A stretch of DNA of 31,977 nucleotides. Origin: an uncultured Eubacterium sp. (GTDB lineage Bacteria; Bacillota; Clostridia; Lachnospirales; Lachnospiraceae). How positions within the stretch are numbered: position 1 is the stretch's first letter; the number at the start of each line of letters is the position of its first letter. The stretch is from the NCBI GenBank assembly GCA_937915825.1, contig CALGGT010000100.1, positions 1 through 31,977 of the forward strand. The letters are read 5' to 3'. Position numbers and translations under genes: made by a program. Below are positions 8,412 through 15,243 of this stretch, piece by piece. The notes beneath the pieces were generated by a model. It ran no database searches and was not told the DNA's origin. It saw only the letters and a list, made by a program, of their open reading frames with translations.

Positions 8412-9287
8412 TTAATAGCAAAGCACCTCGTTACCATCTTCCGTTACCAAAACCATAATCTCCCATTGGGCGGACAAAGAGCCGTCGTCGGTATAGATCT
8501 CCCAGTCGTTGTCCTGATCAATAAAGATATCCGGTTTCCCCATATTGATCATGGGTTCAATGGTAAAGATCATACCGGGAACCAGTAACATTTCTTCCCC
8601 TCTCTTGGTAACATAGCTGACAAATGGCTCCTCATGGAATTCGATTCCCACGCCATGTCCGCCAACTTCCCGAACCACAGAATATCCGTGTTCCTTCGCA
8701 CAGTCGTTAACCGCCTGTCCCATATCTCCCAGGAACGCCCATGGTTTCACTTCCTCCAGCCCCTTATACATACTTTCTTTTGTGACGTCTACCAATCGCT
8801 TCGCTTCCGGATCCACATCTCCAATGCAAAACATACGGGAAGAATCCGAGAAGAATCCGTTCAAAATAGTGGAACAATCTACATTGATAATGTCTCCGCT
8901 TTGTAAGATCACATCTTTGGAAGGAAATCCGTGGCATACCTGATCGTTCACCGAGGTGCAAACACTGTAGGGATACCCCTCGTAATTTAAGGGTGCGGGA
9001 ATTCCTCCCATATCGGTGGTCATATCGTATACGATCTGATCGATCTTCGCCGTATCCCATCCTTCTTGAATGTTCTGTTCAATGTAATCCAATACGGCAA
9101 TATTGATCTTACAACTTTCTTTGATCTTCTCAATCTGCTCCGGGTTTTTGATCATATCATGGGTCGGAACCATATGACCATTTCTGGCATACTGTGCGAT
9201 CTTATGATCAAACGCCTCGTGACATATCTTGTATTTCCGGCCGCTTCCACACCAACAAGGTGAATTTCTGCTGATTTTTCCTGCCAT
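8412..9287 (-). CDS. map: Methionine aminopeptidase type I with N-terminal SEC-C zinc motif
   Basis: 291 residues. Removes the initiator Met from nascent proteins in the cytosol. Residues ~8-24 (SPCWCGSGRKYKICH) form a SEC-C zinc knuckle, an extension found in many clostridial enzymes and thought to bind near the ribosome. The pita-bread catalytic domain follows. Metal ligands are visible in order: two Asp in INVDCSTILNGFFSDSSRM, His in GGHGVGIEFHEEP, Glu in FTIEPMIN, Glu in SAQWEIMVLVTEDG. The last motif usually has EHT; here it is EIM. ATG at 9287 with AGGAGG. It is followed closely by the chemotaxis receptor. No clear promoter is seen directly upstream; a tiny basic ORF may share its transcript. 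Confidence 0.95.
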   Translation of the reverse strand: MAGKISRNSPCWCGSGRKYKICHEAFDHKIAQYARNGHMVPTHDMIKNPEQIEKIKESCKINIAVLDYIEQNIQEGWDTAKIDQIVYDMTTDMGGIPAPLNYEGYPYSVCTSVNDQVCHGFPSKDVILQSGDIINVDCSTILNGFFSDSSRMFCIGDVDPEAKRLVDVTKESMYKGLEEVKPWAFLGDMGQAVNDCAKEHGYSVVREVGGHGVGIEFHEEPFVSYVTKRGEEMLLVPGMIFTIEPMINMGKPDIFIDQDNDWEIYTDDGSLSAQWEIMVLVTEDGNEVLCY

Positions 9288-9302
9288 TTCATCCTCCTGA
9301 AC

Positions 9303-9410
9303 TTATTTCTTCTCATTCCGATTGAACTTGTTTCTTTTCTGTAGAGCTCGTTTCTTATCTTTCCTAGAAAACGGCTTTTTTCCCCTATGGAACATATTCA
9401 TCTTTTTCAT
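9303..9410 (-). CDS. Possible 35-residue highly basic small protein
   Basis: ATG at 9410 to TAA at 9303, ending 15 bases before the aminopeptidase start. The product is rich in Lys and Arg (for example GKKPFSRKDKKRALQKRNKF), like a nucleic-acid- or ribosome-associated peptide. Against it: no ribosome site precedes the ATG, which directly follows the ilvE terminator T-run. The high Lys/Arg content may simply reflect purine-rich leader sequence. I do not recognise a family. Confidence 0.25.
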   Translation of the reverse strand: MKKMNMFHRGKKPFSRKDKKRALQKRNKFNRNEKK

Positions 9411-9453
9411 AAAAAAGAGTGCATTCCCCCCTTATACTGGAAGAAACACACTC
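9411..9453 (-). terminator. Intrinsic terminator of ilvE
   Basis: Located 10 bases past the ilvE stop. On the minus strand, arms GAGTG (9449-9453) and CACTC (9417-9421) close a hairpin that also pairs TTCC with GGAA further in, followed by six T (A-run 9411-9416). Confidence 0.7.
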
Positions 9454-9462
9454 CGATCCGCG

Positions 9463-10488
9463 TTAATCTACAACCTTGATCCAACCTTCCGGACCCTCAA
9501 TCTGTCCCAATTGAATTCCTGTTAAGGTATCATAAAGCTTCTGCGTAATTTCTCCCATCTTTTCCATTCCGCTGGGGAAACAAATTTCCTTATCATGATC
9601 TACGATCTTTCCGACCGGAGAAATAACCGCCGCTGTACCACAAAGACCGCATTCCGCGAAATCTGCCACCTCATCCATATAAACTTCACGTTCTTCCACT
9701 TCTAAGTGCAAATAATCTTTGGCCAGAGTTACCAGGGATCTTCTGGTTACAGAAGGCAAAATACTATCTGATTTCGGGGTAACGATCTTTCCATCCTTGG
9801 TTACAAAGAGGAAGTTGGCGCCACCGGTTTCCTCAACTTTCGTACGGGTGCCGGGATCCAAATACATATTCTCCGAATATCCCTTGTTATGGGCATCCAC
9901 GATGGCATGAAGACTCATGGCATAATTCAAACCTGCTTTAATATGACCAGTCCCATGCGGAGCCGCGCGATCGAAATCACAAACACGGATGGTGATTGGC
10001 TTGGCACCACCCTTAAAATAAGGTCCCACCGGTGTGGTAAATACACGGAACATATATTCCTCCGCCGGTGCTACTCCGATTACCGGAGAAATACCGAACA
10101 TAAACGGTCTAACATACAAAGTGGCTCCGGTTCCGTAGGGAGGAACGTACGCTTCATTCGCACGGATGGTCTCACACACTGCTTCTATAAAACGATCTTC
10201 CGGAAATACCGGGATCTCCAGACGTTTCGCTGAGTCCGCAAAACGTTTCGCATTCAGATCCGGACGGAAAATAACAATATGACCATCCGCCGATGTATAA
10301 GCCTTCAAACCTTCAAAAACGGTTTGCGCATATTGTAAAACGCCGGCACATTCACTCATTACAATGGTATCATCTTCCACTAACGTGCCCTCATCCCAGG
10401 CACCGTTCTTATAATTTGCAACATAACGCTTGTCCGTTTTACGATAGGAAAAATCCAGATTTTCCCAATCAATGTTCTTTTTTTCCAT
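9463..10488 (-). CDS. ilvE: Branched-chain amino acid aminotransferase
   Basis: 341 residues from the ATG at 10488, which has GGAAGGAAG upstream; an alternative in-frame start at 10509 is unlikely. Transfers the amino group between Leu/Ile/Val and 2-oxoglutarate using PLP (fold IV). Visible signatures: QTVFEGLKAYTSADG, LYVRPFMFG, the PLP lysine in GHIKAGLNYAMSL, VEETGGANFLFV, and ECGLCGTAAVISPVGKI. Length fits the long BCAT form (about 340-360). It forms a single-gene unit: promoter at 10536-10564 within the upstream terminator, terminator at 9411-9453. No T-box leader is present in the short 5' UTR. Confidence 0.95.
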   Translation of the reverse strand: MEKKNIDWENLDFSYRKTDKRYVANYKNGAWDEGTLVEDDTIVMSECAGVLQYAQTVFEGLKAYTSADGHIVIFRPDLNAKRFADSAKRLEIPVFPEDRFIEAVCETIRANEAYVPPYGTGATLYVRPFMFGISPVIGVAPAEEYMFRVFTTPVGPYFKGGAKPITIRVCDFDRAAPHGTGHIKAGLNYAMSLHAIVDAHNKGYSENMYLDPGTRTKVEETGGANFLFVTKDGKIVTPKSDSILPSVTRRSLVTLAKDYLHLEVEEREVYMDEVADFAECGLCGTAAVISPVGKIVDHDKEICFPSGMEKMGEITQKLYDTLTGIQLGQIEGPEGWIKVVD

Positions 10489-10510
10489 AATATCGTCTTC
10501 CTTCCACATA

Positions 10511-10548
10511 AAAAATCGGGAGTAAACCCATATTTAGTTTACTCCCGA
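10511..10548 (-). terminator. Intrinsic terminator of the acyl-CoA synthetase gene
   Basis: Perfect 12-bp stem (10516-10527 with 10537-10548), 9-nt loop, then five T on the minus strand (A-run 10511-10515). It lies about 60 bases past the synthetase stop. Its upstream arm also contains the -10 element for ilvE. Confidence 0.85.
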
Positions 10549-10564
10549 CTTTGCCTAAAGTCAA
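10536..10564 (-). promoter_or_regulatory. Promoter for ilvE, overlapping the upstream terminator
   Basis: Minus strand: TTGACT (10559-10564), 17-nt spacer, TAAACT (10536-10541). The -10 lies in the upstream arm of the terminator, so transcription would start in or after the hairpin loop (about 10529) and the ilvE mRNA would not contain the full hairpin. The leader would be about 40 nt. Confidence 0.6.
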
Positions 10565-10609
10565 TACCCGACGGGAAAAAAACTTCCCATTTCATCCGGA
10601 ATAACAACT

Positions 10610-12343
10610 TCAATGATTGTCCTCGTTATAAGAAGATTCGTTCAGAATCTCTTCTTTTTCCTGCTCTTGTTCTTCTTCCGCTTCCTCCCAATCTTCCTTT
10701 TTGATCTCCGCCCTTCGAACTTTTCCACTGAACGTCTTGGGCAATTCCTTGGCAAAATCCACGATTTTCGGCCACTTATAAGAAGCAACATTCTCCTTTA
10801 AATATTTCACGATGTCATTCTTTAAATGTTCGTCTCCTTCTTCGCCGTCTGCTAAAACGATGGTAGCCTTAATGGCCTGCCCTCTTAAACTATCCGGGAC
10901 GGACGTAACCGCGCATTCCAATACATAGGGAAGCTTCATGATCTCGTTCTCGATCTCAAACGGTCCCACTCGATAGCCGGCAGACTTGATTACATCATCC
11001 ACACGACCCACATACCAATAATATCCTTCCCGGTCCTGATAAGCCGTATCTCCCGTATGATAATATCCATCGTACCAGCAGGCATTGGTCTTTTCTTCAT
11101 CCCGGAAATATTCCTTGAACAAGCCCGGCGGTACATCCTTTTCGGTATTGATCACAACCTCTCCCTCTTCCCCTACATCCGCCAACGTCCCATCCGGGCG
11201 CATCAACGCGATCTTATATTGGGGATTGGGTTTTCCCATGGAGCCCTGTTTCGGGATCATTCCCTTAACATTTCCAATGATCATCGTGGTTTCCGTCTGA
11301 CCAAATCCTTCCATAATATCCAAACCGGTCTTACTCTTAAATTTTTCAAAGATCTTAGGATTTAACGCTTCTCCCGCCGTTGTGACATTCTGCAGGGACG
11401 ATAAGTCATAATCCTCTAGCTTCATGTGTACCAATACCCGATAAACCGTCGGTGGCGCACAGAAGGTAGTCAGCTTATATTTTTCGATCATGCGAAGAAT
11501 TTCTTTGGCATCAAATTGATCAAAATCAAATACAAAGATCGGTGCTTCACACAGCCATTGACCATAGATCTTCCCCCATACGGCTTTCGCCCAACCGGTA
11601 TCCGAGATGGCCAGATGAAGTCCATCCGGGTCTACCTGATGCCAGTACTTGGCCGTAACATAATGTCCCAGAGGATATCGGTAATTGTGTGCCGTTAACT
11701 TCGGATACGAGGTGGTTCCGGATGTAAAGAACATCAGCATAATATCGTCACCACCGCTGAAATCCTCCGGTTTATTAAATCTGGTGGAAAAATAGCGAAT
11801 ATCTTTGTTAAAGCAATGCCATGTCTTTCTGGCACCGCCAACCATGATCTTGATCCGGACATTCGGATTATTATGAGCCGCTTTGTCCACTTCCCGGGAA
11901 ACATCTCCATCCGCCGTACATACAATCGCATCCACGCCGGCCGTCTTAAAGCGATATTCAAAATCTTTTCTGGTTAACAGATTGGTCGCAGGTATAGCCA
12001 CTGCCCCAATCTTATGTAAGGCAAGCAAAGAAAACCAAAATTGAAAATGACGTTTTAATACCAACATCACCTTATCGCCCTTTTGGATTCCCAAATAACT
12101 AAAATAATTCGCCGTCATATTCGTATAACGAACGACATCCCTAAATGTGAAGCGATGCTCTCTTCCGTCATCCGACACATGAAGCAATGCTAATCGATCC
12201 GGCGATTTCTTAGCCAGTTCATCCACAATATCATAAGCAAAATTAAAATGATCGGTATTCTTAAAGCTTACAGAGCTAAGGATACCGGCCGAATCTTCCG
12301 TTGTATCAATATATCGTTGGGCAACACCTATAAGCTTGCTCAT
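10610..12343 (-). CDS. AMP-forming acyl-CoA synthetase (medium-chain/ACSM type)
   Basis: 577 residues. Activates a carboxylic acid to an acyl-adenylate and then to acyl-CoA. Adenylate-forming core motifs appear in order: P-loop MLMFFTSGTTSYPKLTAHN, TTAGEALNP, MEGFGQTETT, HTGDTAYQDREGYYWYVGR with DDVIKSAGYRVGPFEIE, and the catalytic lysine in LPKTFSGKVRR. The N-terminus (NFAYDIVDELAKKSPDRLAL) and overall length resemble ACSM-type synthetases rather than acetyl-CoA synthetase. The C-terminus has an extra acidic Glu/Gln tail (EEAEEEQEQEKEE). Start ATG 12343 with AAAGGAAG. Promoter at 12448-12476 and a palindrome at 12414-12430 suggest regulated expression; terminator at 10511-10548. The exact substrate is not clear. 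Confidence 0.9.
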   Translation of the reverse strand: MSKLIGVAQRYIDTTEDSAGILSSVSFKNTDHFNFAYDIVDELAKKSPDRLALLHVSDDGREHRFTFRDVVRYTNMTANYFSYLGIQKGDKVMLVLKRHFQFWFSLLALHKIGAVAIPATNLLTRKDFEYRFKTAGVDAIVCTADGDVSREVDKAAHNNPNVRIKIMVGGARKTWHCFNKDIRYFSTRFNKPEDFSGGDDIMLMFFTSGTTSYPKLTAHNYRYPLGHYVTAKYWHQVDPDGLHLAISDTGWAKAVWGKIYGQWLCEAPIFVFDFDQFDAKEILRMIEKYKLTTFCAPPTVYRVLVHMKLEDYDLSSLQNVTTAGEALNPKIFEKFKSKTGLDIMEGFGQTETTMIIGNVKGMIPKQGSMGKPNPQYKIALMRPDGTLADVGEEGEVVINTEKDVPPGLFKEYFRDEEKTNACWYDGYYHTGDTAYQDREGYYWYVGRVDDVIKSAGYRVGPFEIENEIMKLPYVLECAVTSVPDSLRGQAIKATIVLADGEEGDEHLKNDIVKYLKENVASYKWPKIVDFAKELPKTFSGKVRRAEIKKEDWEEAEEEQEQEKEEILNESSYNEDNH

Positions 12344-12355
12344 GCTAAACTTCCT

Positions 12356-12386
12356 TTCCCGGTTGAATGTTCGTTCCCGGTTGAAT
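12356..12386. repeat. 13-bp direct repeat in the acyl-CoA synthetase leader
   Basis: TTCCCGGTTGAAT occurs at 12356-12368 and again at 12374-12386, an 18-bp period, just before the start codon at 12343. It would be transcribed in the leader. Probably a local duplication. Confidence 0.6.
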
Positions 12387-12413
12387 TTCCTGATTCAGAT
12401 CAAAACGTTGCAT

Positions 12414-12430
12414 GTGGTTTTTAAAACCAC
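12414..12430. promoter_or_regulatory. Palindromic operator-like site, acyl-CoA synthetase leader
   Basis: A perfect 17-bp palindrome (GTGGTTTT, central T, AAAACCAC) begins about 10 bases downstream of the predicted transcription start of the synthetase gene. That position suits a repressor. It does not match the FapR or FadR consensus that I know, so the regulator is unassigned. It could alternatively form an 8-bp RNA hairpin. Confidence 0.5.
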
Positions 12431-12447
12431 TTAGTATATCCTATATC

Positions 12448-12476
12448 ATGATACCCCAAACTCCTCTTTCTGTCAA
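12448..12476 (-). promoter_or_regulatory. Sigma-A promoter for the acyl-CoA synthetase gene
   Basis: Minus strand: perfect TTGACA (12471-12476), 17-nt spacer, TATCAT (12448-12453). The 5' UTR would be about 100 nt and include the palindrome at 12414-12430 and the direct repeat. Confidence 0.8.
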
Positions 12477-12579
12477 GTAAATTCACAGATTTTCTTGCGT
12501 CCGTTTAAGGGCCGGACTCCCCTCGCACGAACCCCTGGAAAATGCTTAATTTTCGGTGGAAATTCTCTCCATTTTGGTG

Positions 12580-12590
12580 TATGATATAAG
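12580..12590 (+). promoter_or_regulatory. Possible extended -10 promoter for the NusG-II/Gx pair
   Basis: TGATATAAG (12582-12590) fits an extended -10 (TGn then TATAAG), about 60 bases before the ATG at 12650. No convincing -35 is seen. The rest of the 306-bp gap (12477-12579 and 12591-12640) shows no riboswitch-like structure that I can recognise. Confidence 0.35.
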
Positions 12591-12649
12591 AGCCCTGGTC
12601 ATAGTGGCCGGGATGATGCATACATGCAACCTGAAAACGGAGGATCTTT

Positions 12650-13084
12650 ATGAAACCAACAACTTCCCAAAACACTGAAAAAAGCCCGATTTTCAAAGGC
12701 CTGAATCCATCCGATGCCGTTCTTCTGGCTTTCCTTCTTTTGGGATTTCTTCTATTATCCGCCGCAATCTATATCCCCGGCCGGATCTCCGGACACAGCT
12801 CCGGCAACTTTGTTTCCATCCGTCAGAACGGTGAAACGATCCATACCCTCCCCCTGAACAAAAACCAAACCATCACCATTACAAAAGGGACGTTTACCAA
12901 CACCATTACCATTCAGGACGGAACAGCCTATGTGTCCCATTCCAACTGTAAGAATCAGGTCTGCGTACACAGTCGTGGAATCTCAACTCCAGGCCAATCC
13001 ATTGTATGTCTTCCTCATCGACTTACCCTGACGATCCAGGGCGAAACGAACCAGAACAACCTCCCTGATTCCGTCAGCCGTTAA
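12650..13084 (+). CDS. NusG domain II-containing membrane-anchored protein
   Basis: 144 residues. A single N-terminal TM helix (about residues 24-45, AVLLAFLLLGFLLLSAAIY) anchors a small extracytoplasmic beta domain. Its C-terminal half carries the family hallmark: SNCKNQVCVHSRGIS followed by PGQSIVCLPHRL, with three conserved cysteines. This domain (NusG_II, formerly DUF1312) is typically encoded beside a Gx-type membrane protein, as here (next gene 42 bases downstream). Similar pairs occur in Firmicutes flavin-based extracellular electron transfer loci (eetA/eetB) and near Rnf or ApbE genes; none of those partners is in this window. ATG at 12650 with GGAGG. Function unproven. Confidence 0.8.
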   Translation: MKPTTSQNTEKSPIFKGLNPSDAVLLAFLLLGFLLLSAAIYIPGRISGHSSGNFVSIRQNGETIHTLPLNKNQTITITKGTFTNTITIQDGTAYVSHSNCKNQVCVHSRGISTPGQSIVCLPHRLTLTIQGETNQNNLPDSVSR

Positions 13085-13126
13085 CAGAACCAAGTTTTCG
13101 AAACCACCACGAAAGGAGCCTGTTTC

Positions 13127-13636
13127 ATGCTGAAAGATCGAACCCAAAAAATTGCCCGATTAAGCGTCATGGCCGCTTTGGCTATGATCCTAAGCTATGT
13201 AGATTCCTGGCTTTCTTTCTTCTCCCCCCTTCCCGGTTTTAAGATCGGGTTGGCCAACCTTGTGATCGTATTCTTATTATGGGAGGAGGATGTTCCGTCG
13301 GCACTGACCGTTAACGTATTGCGCTGCCTTCTTTCCGCCTTTCTCTTCACCTCTCTCTACGCCCTTTTGTACAGCATAACCGGAGCCTTGTTCAGTCTTT
13401 TGGCCATGGCATGGTTCCATAAAAAAAAGCCAAATCTTTCCCCGGCCTCCATCGGCGCGTTGGGAGGCGTGGTTCACAATTTGGCTCAATGGCTGGTTGC
13501 TTGTTTTTTTCTGCAGCCAAAAACCATTCTTTGGTTTTTACCCCCGCTTTGGGGCGTGGGACTGGTTACAGGCTTCCTGTTGGGATGGATCGTCCTTCAA
13601 ACTCTCCGGTATTACCCTTCCTCCAAGAGCGCCTGA
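13127..13636 (+). CDS. Gx transporter family membrane protein
   Basis: 169 residues, nearly all hydrophobic, with about five TM helices (~13-30, ~38-58, ~65-100 as two, ~105-128, ~135-158). KIARLSVMAALAMILSYVDS and FKIGLANLVIVFLLW are typical of the family often labelled 'heptaprenyl diphosphate synthase component I' (a likely misnomer) and now called Gx transporter, which resembles ECF S-components. Its partner is the NusG-II protein upstream; ATG at 13127 with AAAGGAG. The 3' end overlaps the convergent rsmI gene by 25 bp with no terminator between them. The substrate, if any, is unknown; a flavin or quinone-related role is an inference from gene neighbourhoods in other genomes. Confidence 0.82.
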   Translation: MLKDRTQKIARLSVMAALAMILSYVDSWLSFFSPLPGFKIGLANLVIVFLLWEEDVPSALTVNVLRCLLSAFLFTSLYALLYSITGALFSLLAMAWFHKKKPNLSPASIGALGGVVHNLAQWLVACFFLQPKTILWFLPPLWGVGLVTGFLLGWIVLQTLRYYPSSKSA

Positions 13637-14451
13637 TAAACTTGATTTTTCCGAATATTTCTATCTTTGGCCACCTGACGCATGGCATCGTTTTTCTTCA
13701 TATCCTGTTCCAAATAATAATCCATATGTTCCGGAATGGTCCATTTCTCCCAAAACGCTCTTTCTCCCTGACGAATATTCTCTTCCGTTTCCCCTTCCAA
13801 TACCAGCACATATTCCCCTCTCGGCGGATTCTCCTTCACCTCATTCCAAGCCTCTTCCAGGGTAAAGATCCGCACGCTTTCGTGCTTCTTGGTTAATTCC
13901 TTACAGAGAGCGATCCTACGATCTTTTCTCAGATTCTCGCAAAAATACGTTAACGTTTTTTCCAGCCGGTGAGGCGCCTCATAAAACACGGTAGCGTAAG
14001 TGGTTCTTTGTAAAAACTCCAAAATCGGCTGACGTTCCTTGTTCTTTAAGGGCAAAAACCCCTGAAAGGTAAACTGCCTGGTGGAAAACCCGCAAAGAGT
14101 CATGGCTGTGATCACAGCCGACGGCCCAGGCAGAGAGGTTACGCCAATTCCCGCCTGATAAGCTTCCCTTGCCAGATCCTCCCCCGGATCGGAGATCGCC
14201 GGCGTCCCCGCGTCGGTTACCAACGCGATATTCTTCCCTTCCTGTAAGAGCTCTAAGAGGTATTTTCCTTTTTGTGCCTTGTTGTGCTCATGATAGCTGG
14301 TCATCGGGGTTTTGATCTCATAATGATTTAACAATTTCAACGTCTGGCGGGTATCTTCCGCCGCGATCAGATCCACTTCCTTTAAAACCCGAAGTACCCG
14401 CATGGTAATATCTTCCAGATTTCCAATGGGGGTCGCGCATAAATATAACAT
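13612..14451 (-). CDS. rsmI: 16S rRNA (cytidine1402-2'-O)-methyltransferase
   Basis: 279 residues. Methylates the ribose of C1402 in the 30S decoding centre with SAM. The tetrapyrrole-methylase fold signatures are clear: LYLCATPIGNLEDIT at the N-terminus, LIAAEDTRQTLKLLNH, ALVTDAGTPAISDPGE, TSLPGPSAVITALT-like TSLPGPSAVITAMT, and FYEAPHRLEKTL, then CKELTKKHE. The C-terminal ~50 residues form a helical extension with DAMRQVAKDRNIRKNQVYQ. AAGGAGG precedes ATG 14451; 29 bases after the upstream methyltransferase. Last gene of the holB-ricT-trmN6 block, the same place as yabC in B. subtilis. Confidence 0.96.
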   Translation of the reverse strand: MLYLCATPIGNLEDITMRVLRVLKEVDLIAAEDTRQTLKLLNHYEIKTPMTSYHEHNKAQKGKYLLELLQEGKNIALVTDAGTPAISDPGEDLAREAYQAGIGVTSLPGPSAVITAMTLCGFSTRQFTFQGFLPLKNKERQPILEFLQRTTYATVFYEAPHRLEKTLTYFCENLRKDRRIALCKELTKKHESVRIFTLEEAWNEVKENPPRGEYVLVLEGETEENIRQGERAFWEKWTIPEHMDYYLEQDMKKNDAMRQVAKDRNIRKNQVYQALLEEG

Positions 14452-14480
14452 AGTCTCCTCCTTACCAAAACCAAAGCCCG

Positions 14481-15224
14481 CTAATCTTCATACATTCTTC
14501 GCACACGTTCCGAATACGTCCCATCCTCCTTGTAAATGATCAGCGGCTCCCACACATGCAAATAGGGCTTCGCGCCTTTGATGCCGTGAATGAGCACCAT
14601 ATTGGCTTCCTTATTCTTCTTGGGATGGACGAACTGTATGTCCTTCGGCTCCAGATGAAACTGTTCCAGGGTCTGAAGGATTTCCACGAACCGATGGGGA
14701 CGGTGCACCATATAAAAGTGACCTCCCGTTTTCAGCAAATGGTCCGCTGCCCGGATCACATCTTCCAGATCACACAAGGTTTCATGCCGGGCGGCCACCT
14801 TCTCCGGCCGGTCATTTAACAGTCCATGCCCCGCCTTCATATACGGTGGATTACAAGTGACCACATCAAAAGAAGCCCCCTTTTTCTTTAAGGGAACCTC
14901 CTTCACATCCATTTGTTGTATGTGAACCCTTTCCTCCCAATGATTCAATCGAACACTTCGAAGCGCCAGATCCACGATCTTCGTTTGTATTTCAATCCCT
15001 TCCATATTTCCCGCTTCCGTTTTAGCCTGCAACAATAAGGGAATCACAGCATTCCCCGTGCACAGATCCATCACCGAGGCACCCTTTGGCACCTGGACAA
15101 AGGAGGACAACAATACCGCATCCATCCCGAAGCAGAAGAACTCCGGATTTTGAATGATCTTCAACCCGTTTCTTTGCAAGTCGTCCACCCGTTCACCGGG
15201 ATATACCAAATCCTCCTTATGCAT
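14481..15224 (-). CDS. tRNA1(Val) A37 N6-methyltransferase-like protein (YabB/TrmN6)
   Basis: 247 residues from the ATG at 15224 (AAAGGA about ten bases upstream). An in-frame start at 15308 would overlap ricT by 65 bases and is less likely. Class I SAM methyltransferase: SVMDLCTGNAVIPLLLQAK (motif I), GIEIQTKIVDLALRSVRLN, and the N6-adenine catalytic motif CNPPYMKAG. N-terminal GERVDDLQRNGLKIIQNPEF with FCFGMDAVLLSSF is characteristic of the YabB/TrmN6 group. It probably methylates A37 of a tRNA in the cytosol. Position between ricT and rsmI matches B. subtilis yabB. Substrate inferred, not shown by the sequence. Confidence 0.88.
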   Translation of the reverse strand: MHKEDLVYPGERVDDLQRNGLKIIQNPEFFCFGMDAVLLSSFVQVPKGASVMDLCTGNAVIPLLLQAKTEAGNMEGIEIQTKIVDLALRSVRLNHWEERVHIQQMDVKEVPLKKKGASFDVVTCNPPYMKAGHGLLNDRPEKVAARHETLCDLEDVIRAADHLLKTGGHFYMVHRPHRFVEILQTLEQFHLEPKDIQFVHPKKNKEANMVLIHGIKGAKPYLHVWEPLIIYKEDGTYSERVRRMYED

Positions 15225-15243
15225 GGTCACTGATCCTTTCTTT

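Noticed and set aside
10568..10576. CCCGACGGG with nearby A-run as a terminator
   Set aside because: The stem is only four base pairs and its A/T-run is not placed next to it in a terminator arrangement.
10490..10609. A T-box leader for ilvE
   Set aside because: The leader is far too short and lacks the T-box core; the hairpin is a terminator for the upstream gene.
12477..12649. A riboswitch (for example FMN) before the NusG-II gene
   Set aside because: No conserved riboswitch core or strong multi-stem structure could be recognised in this interval.
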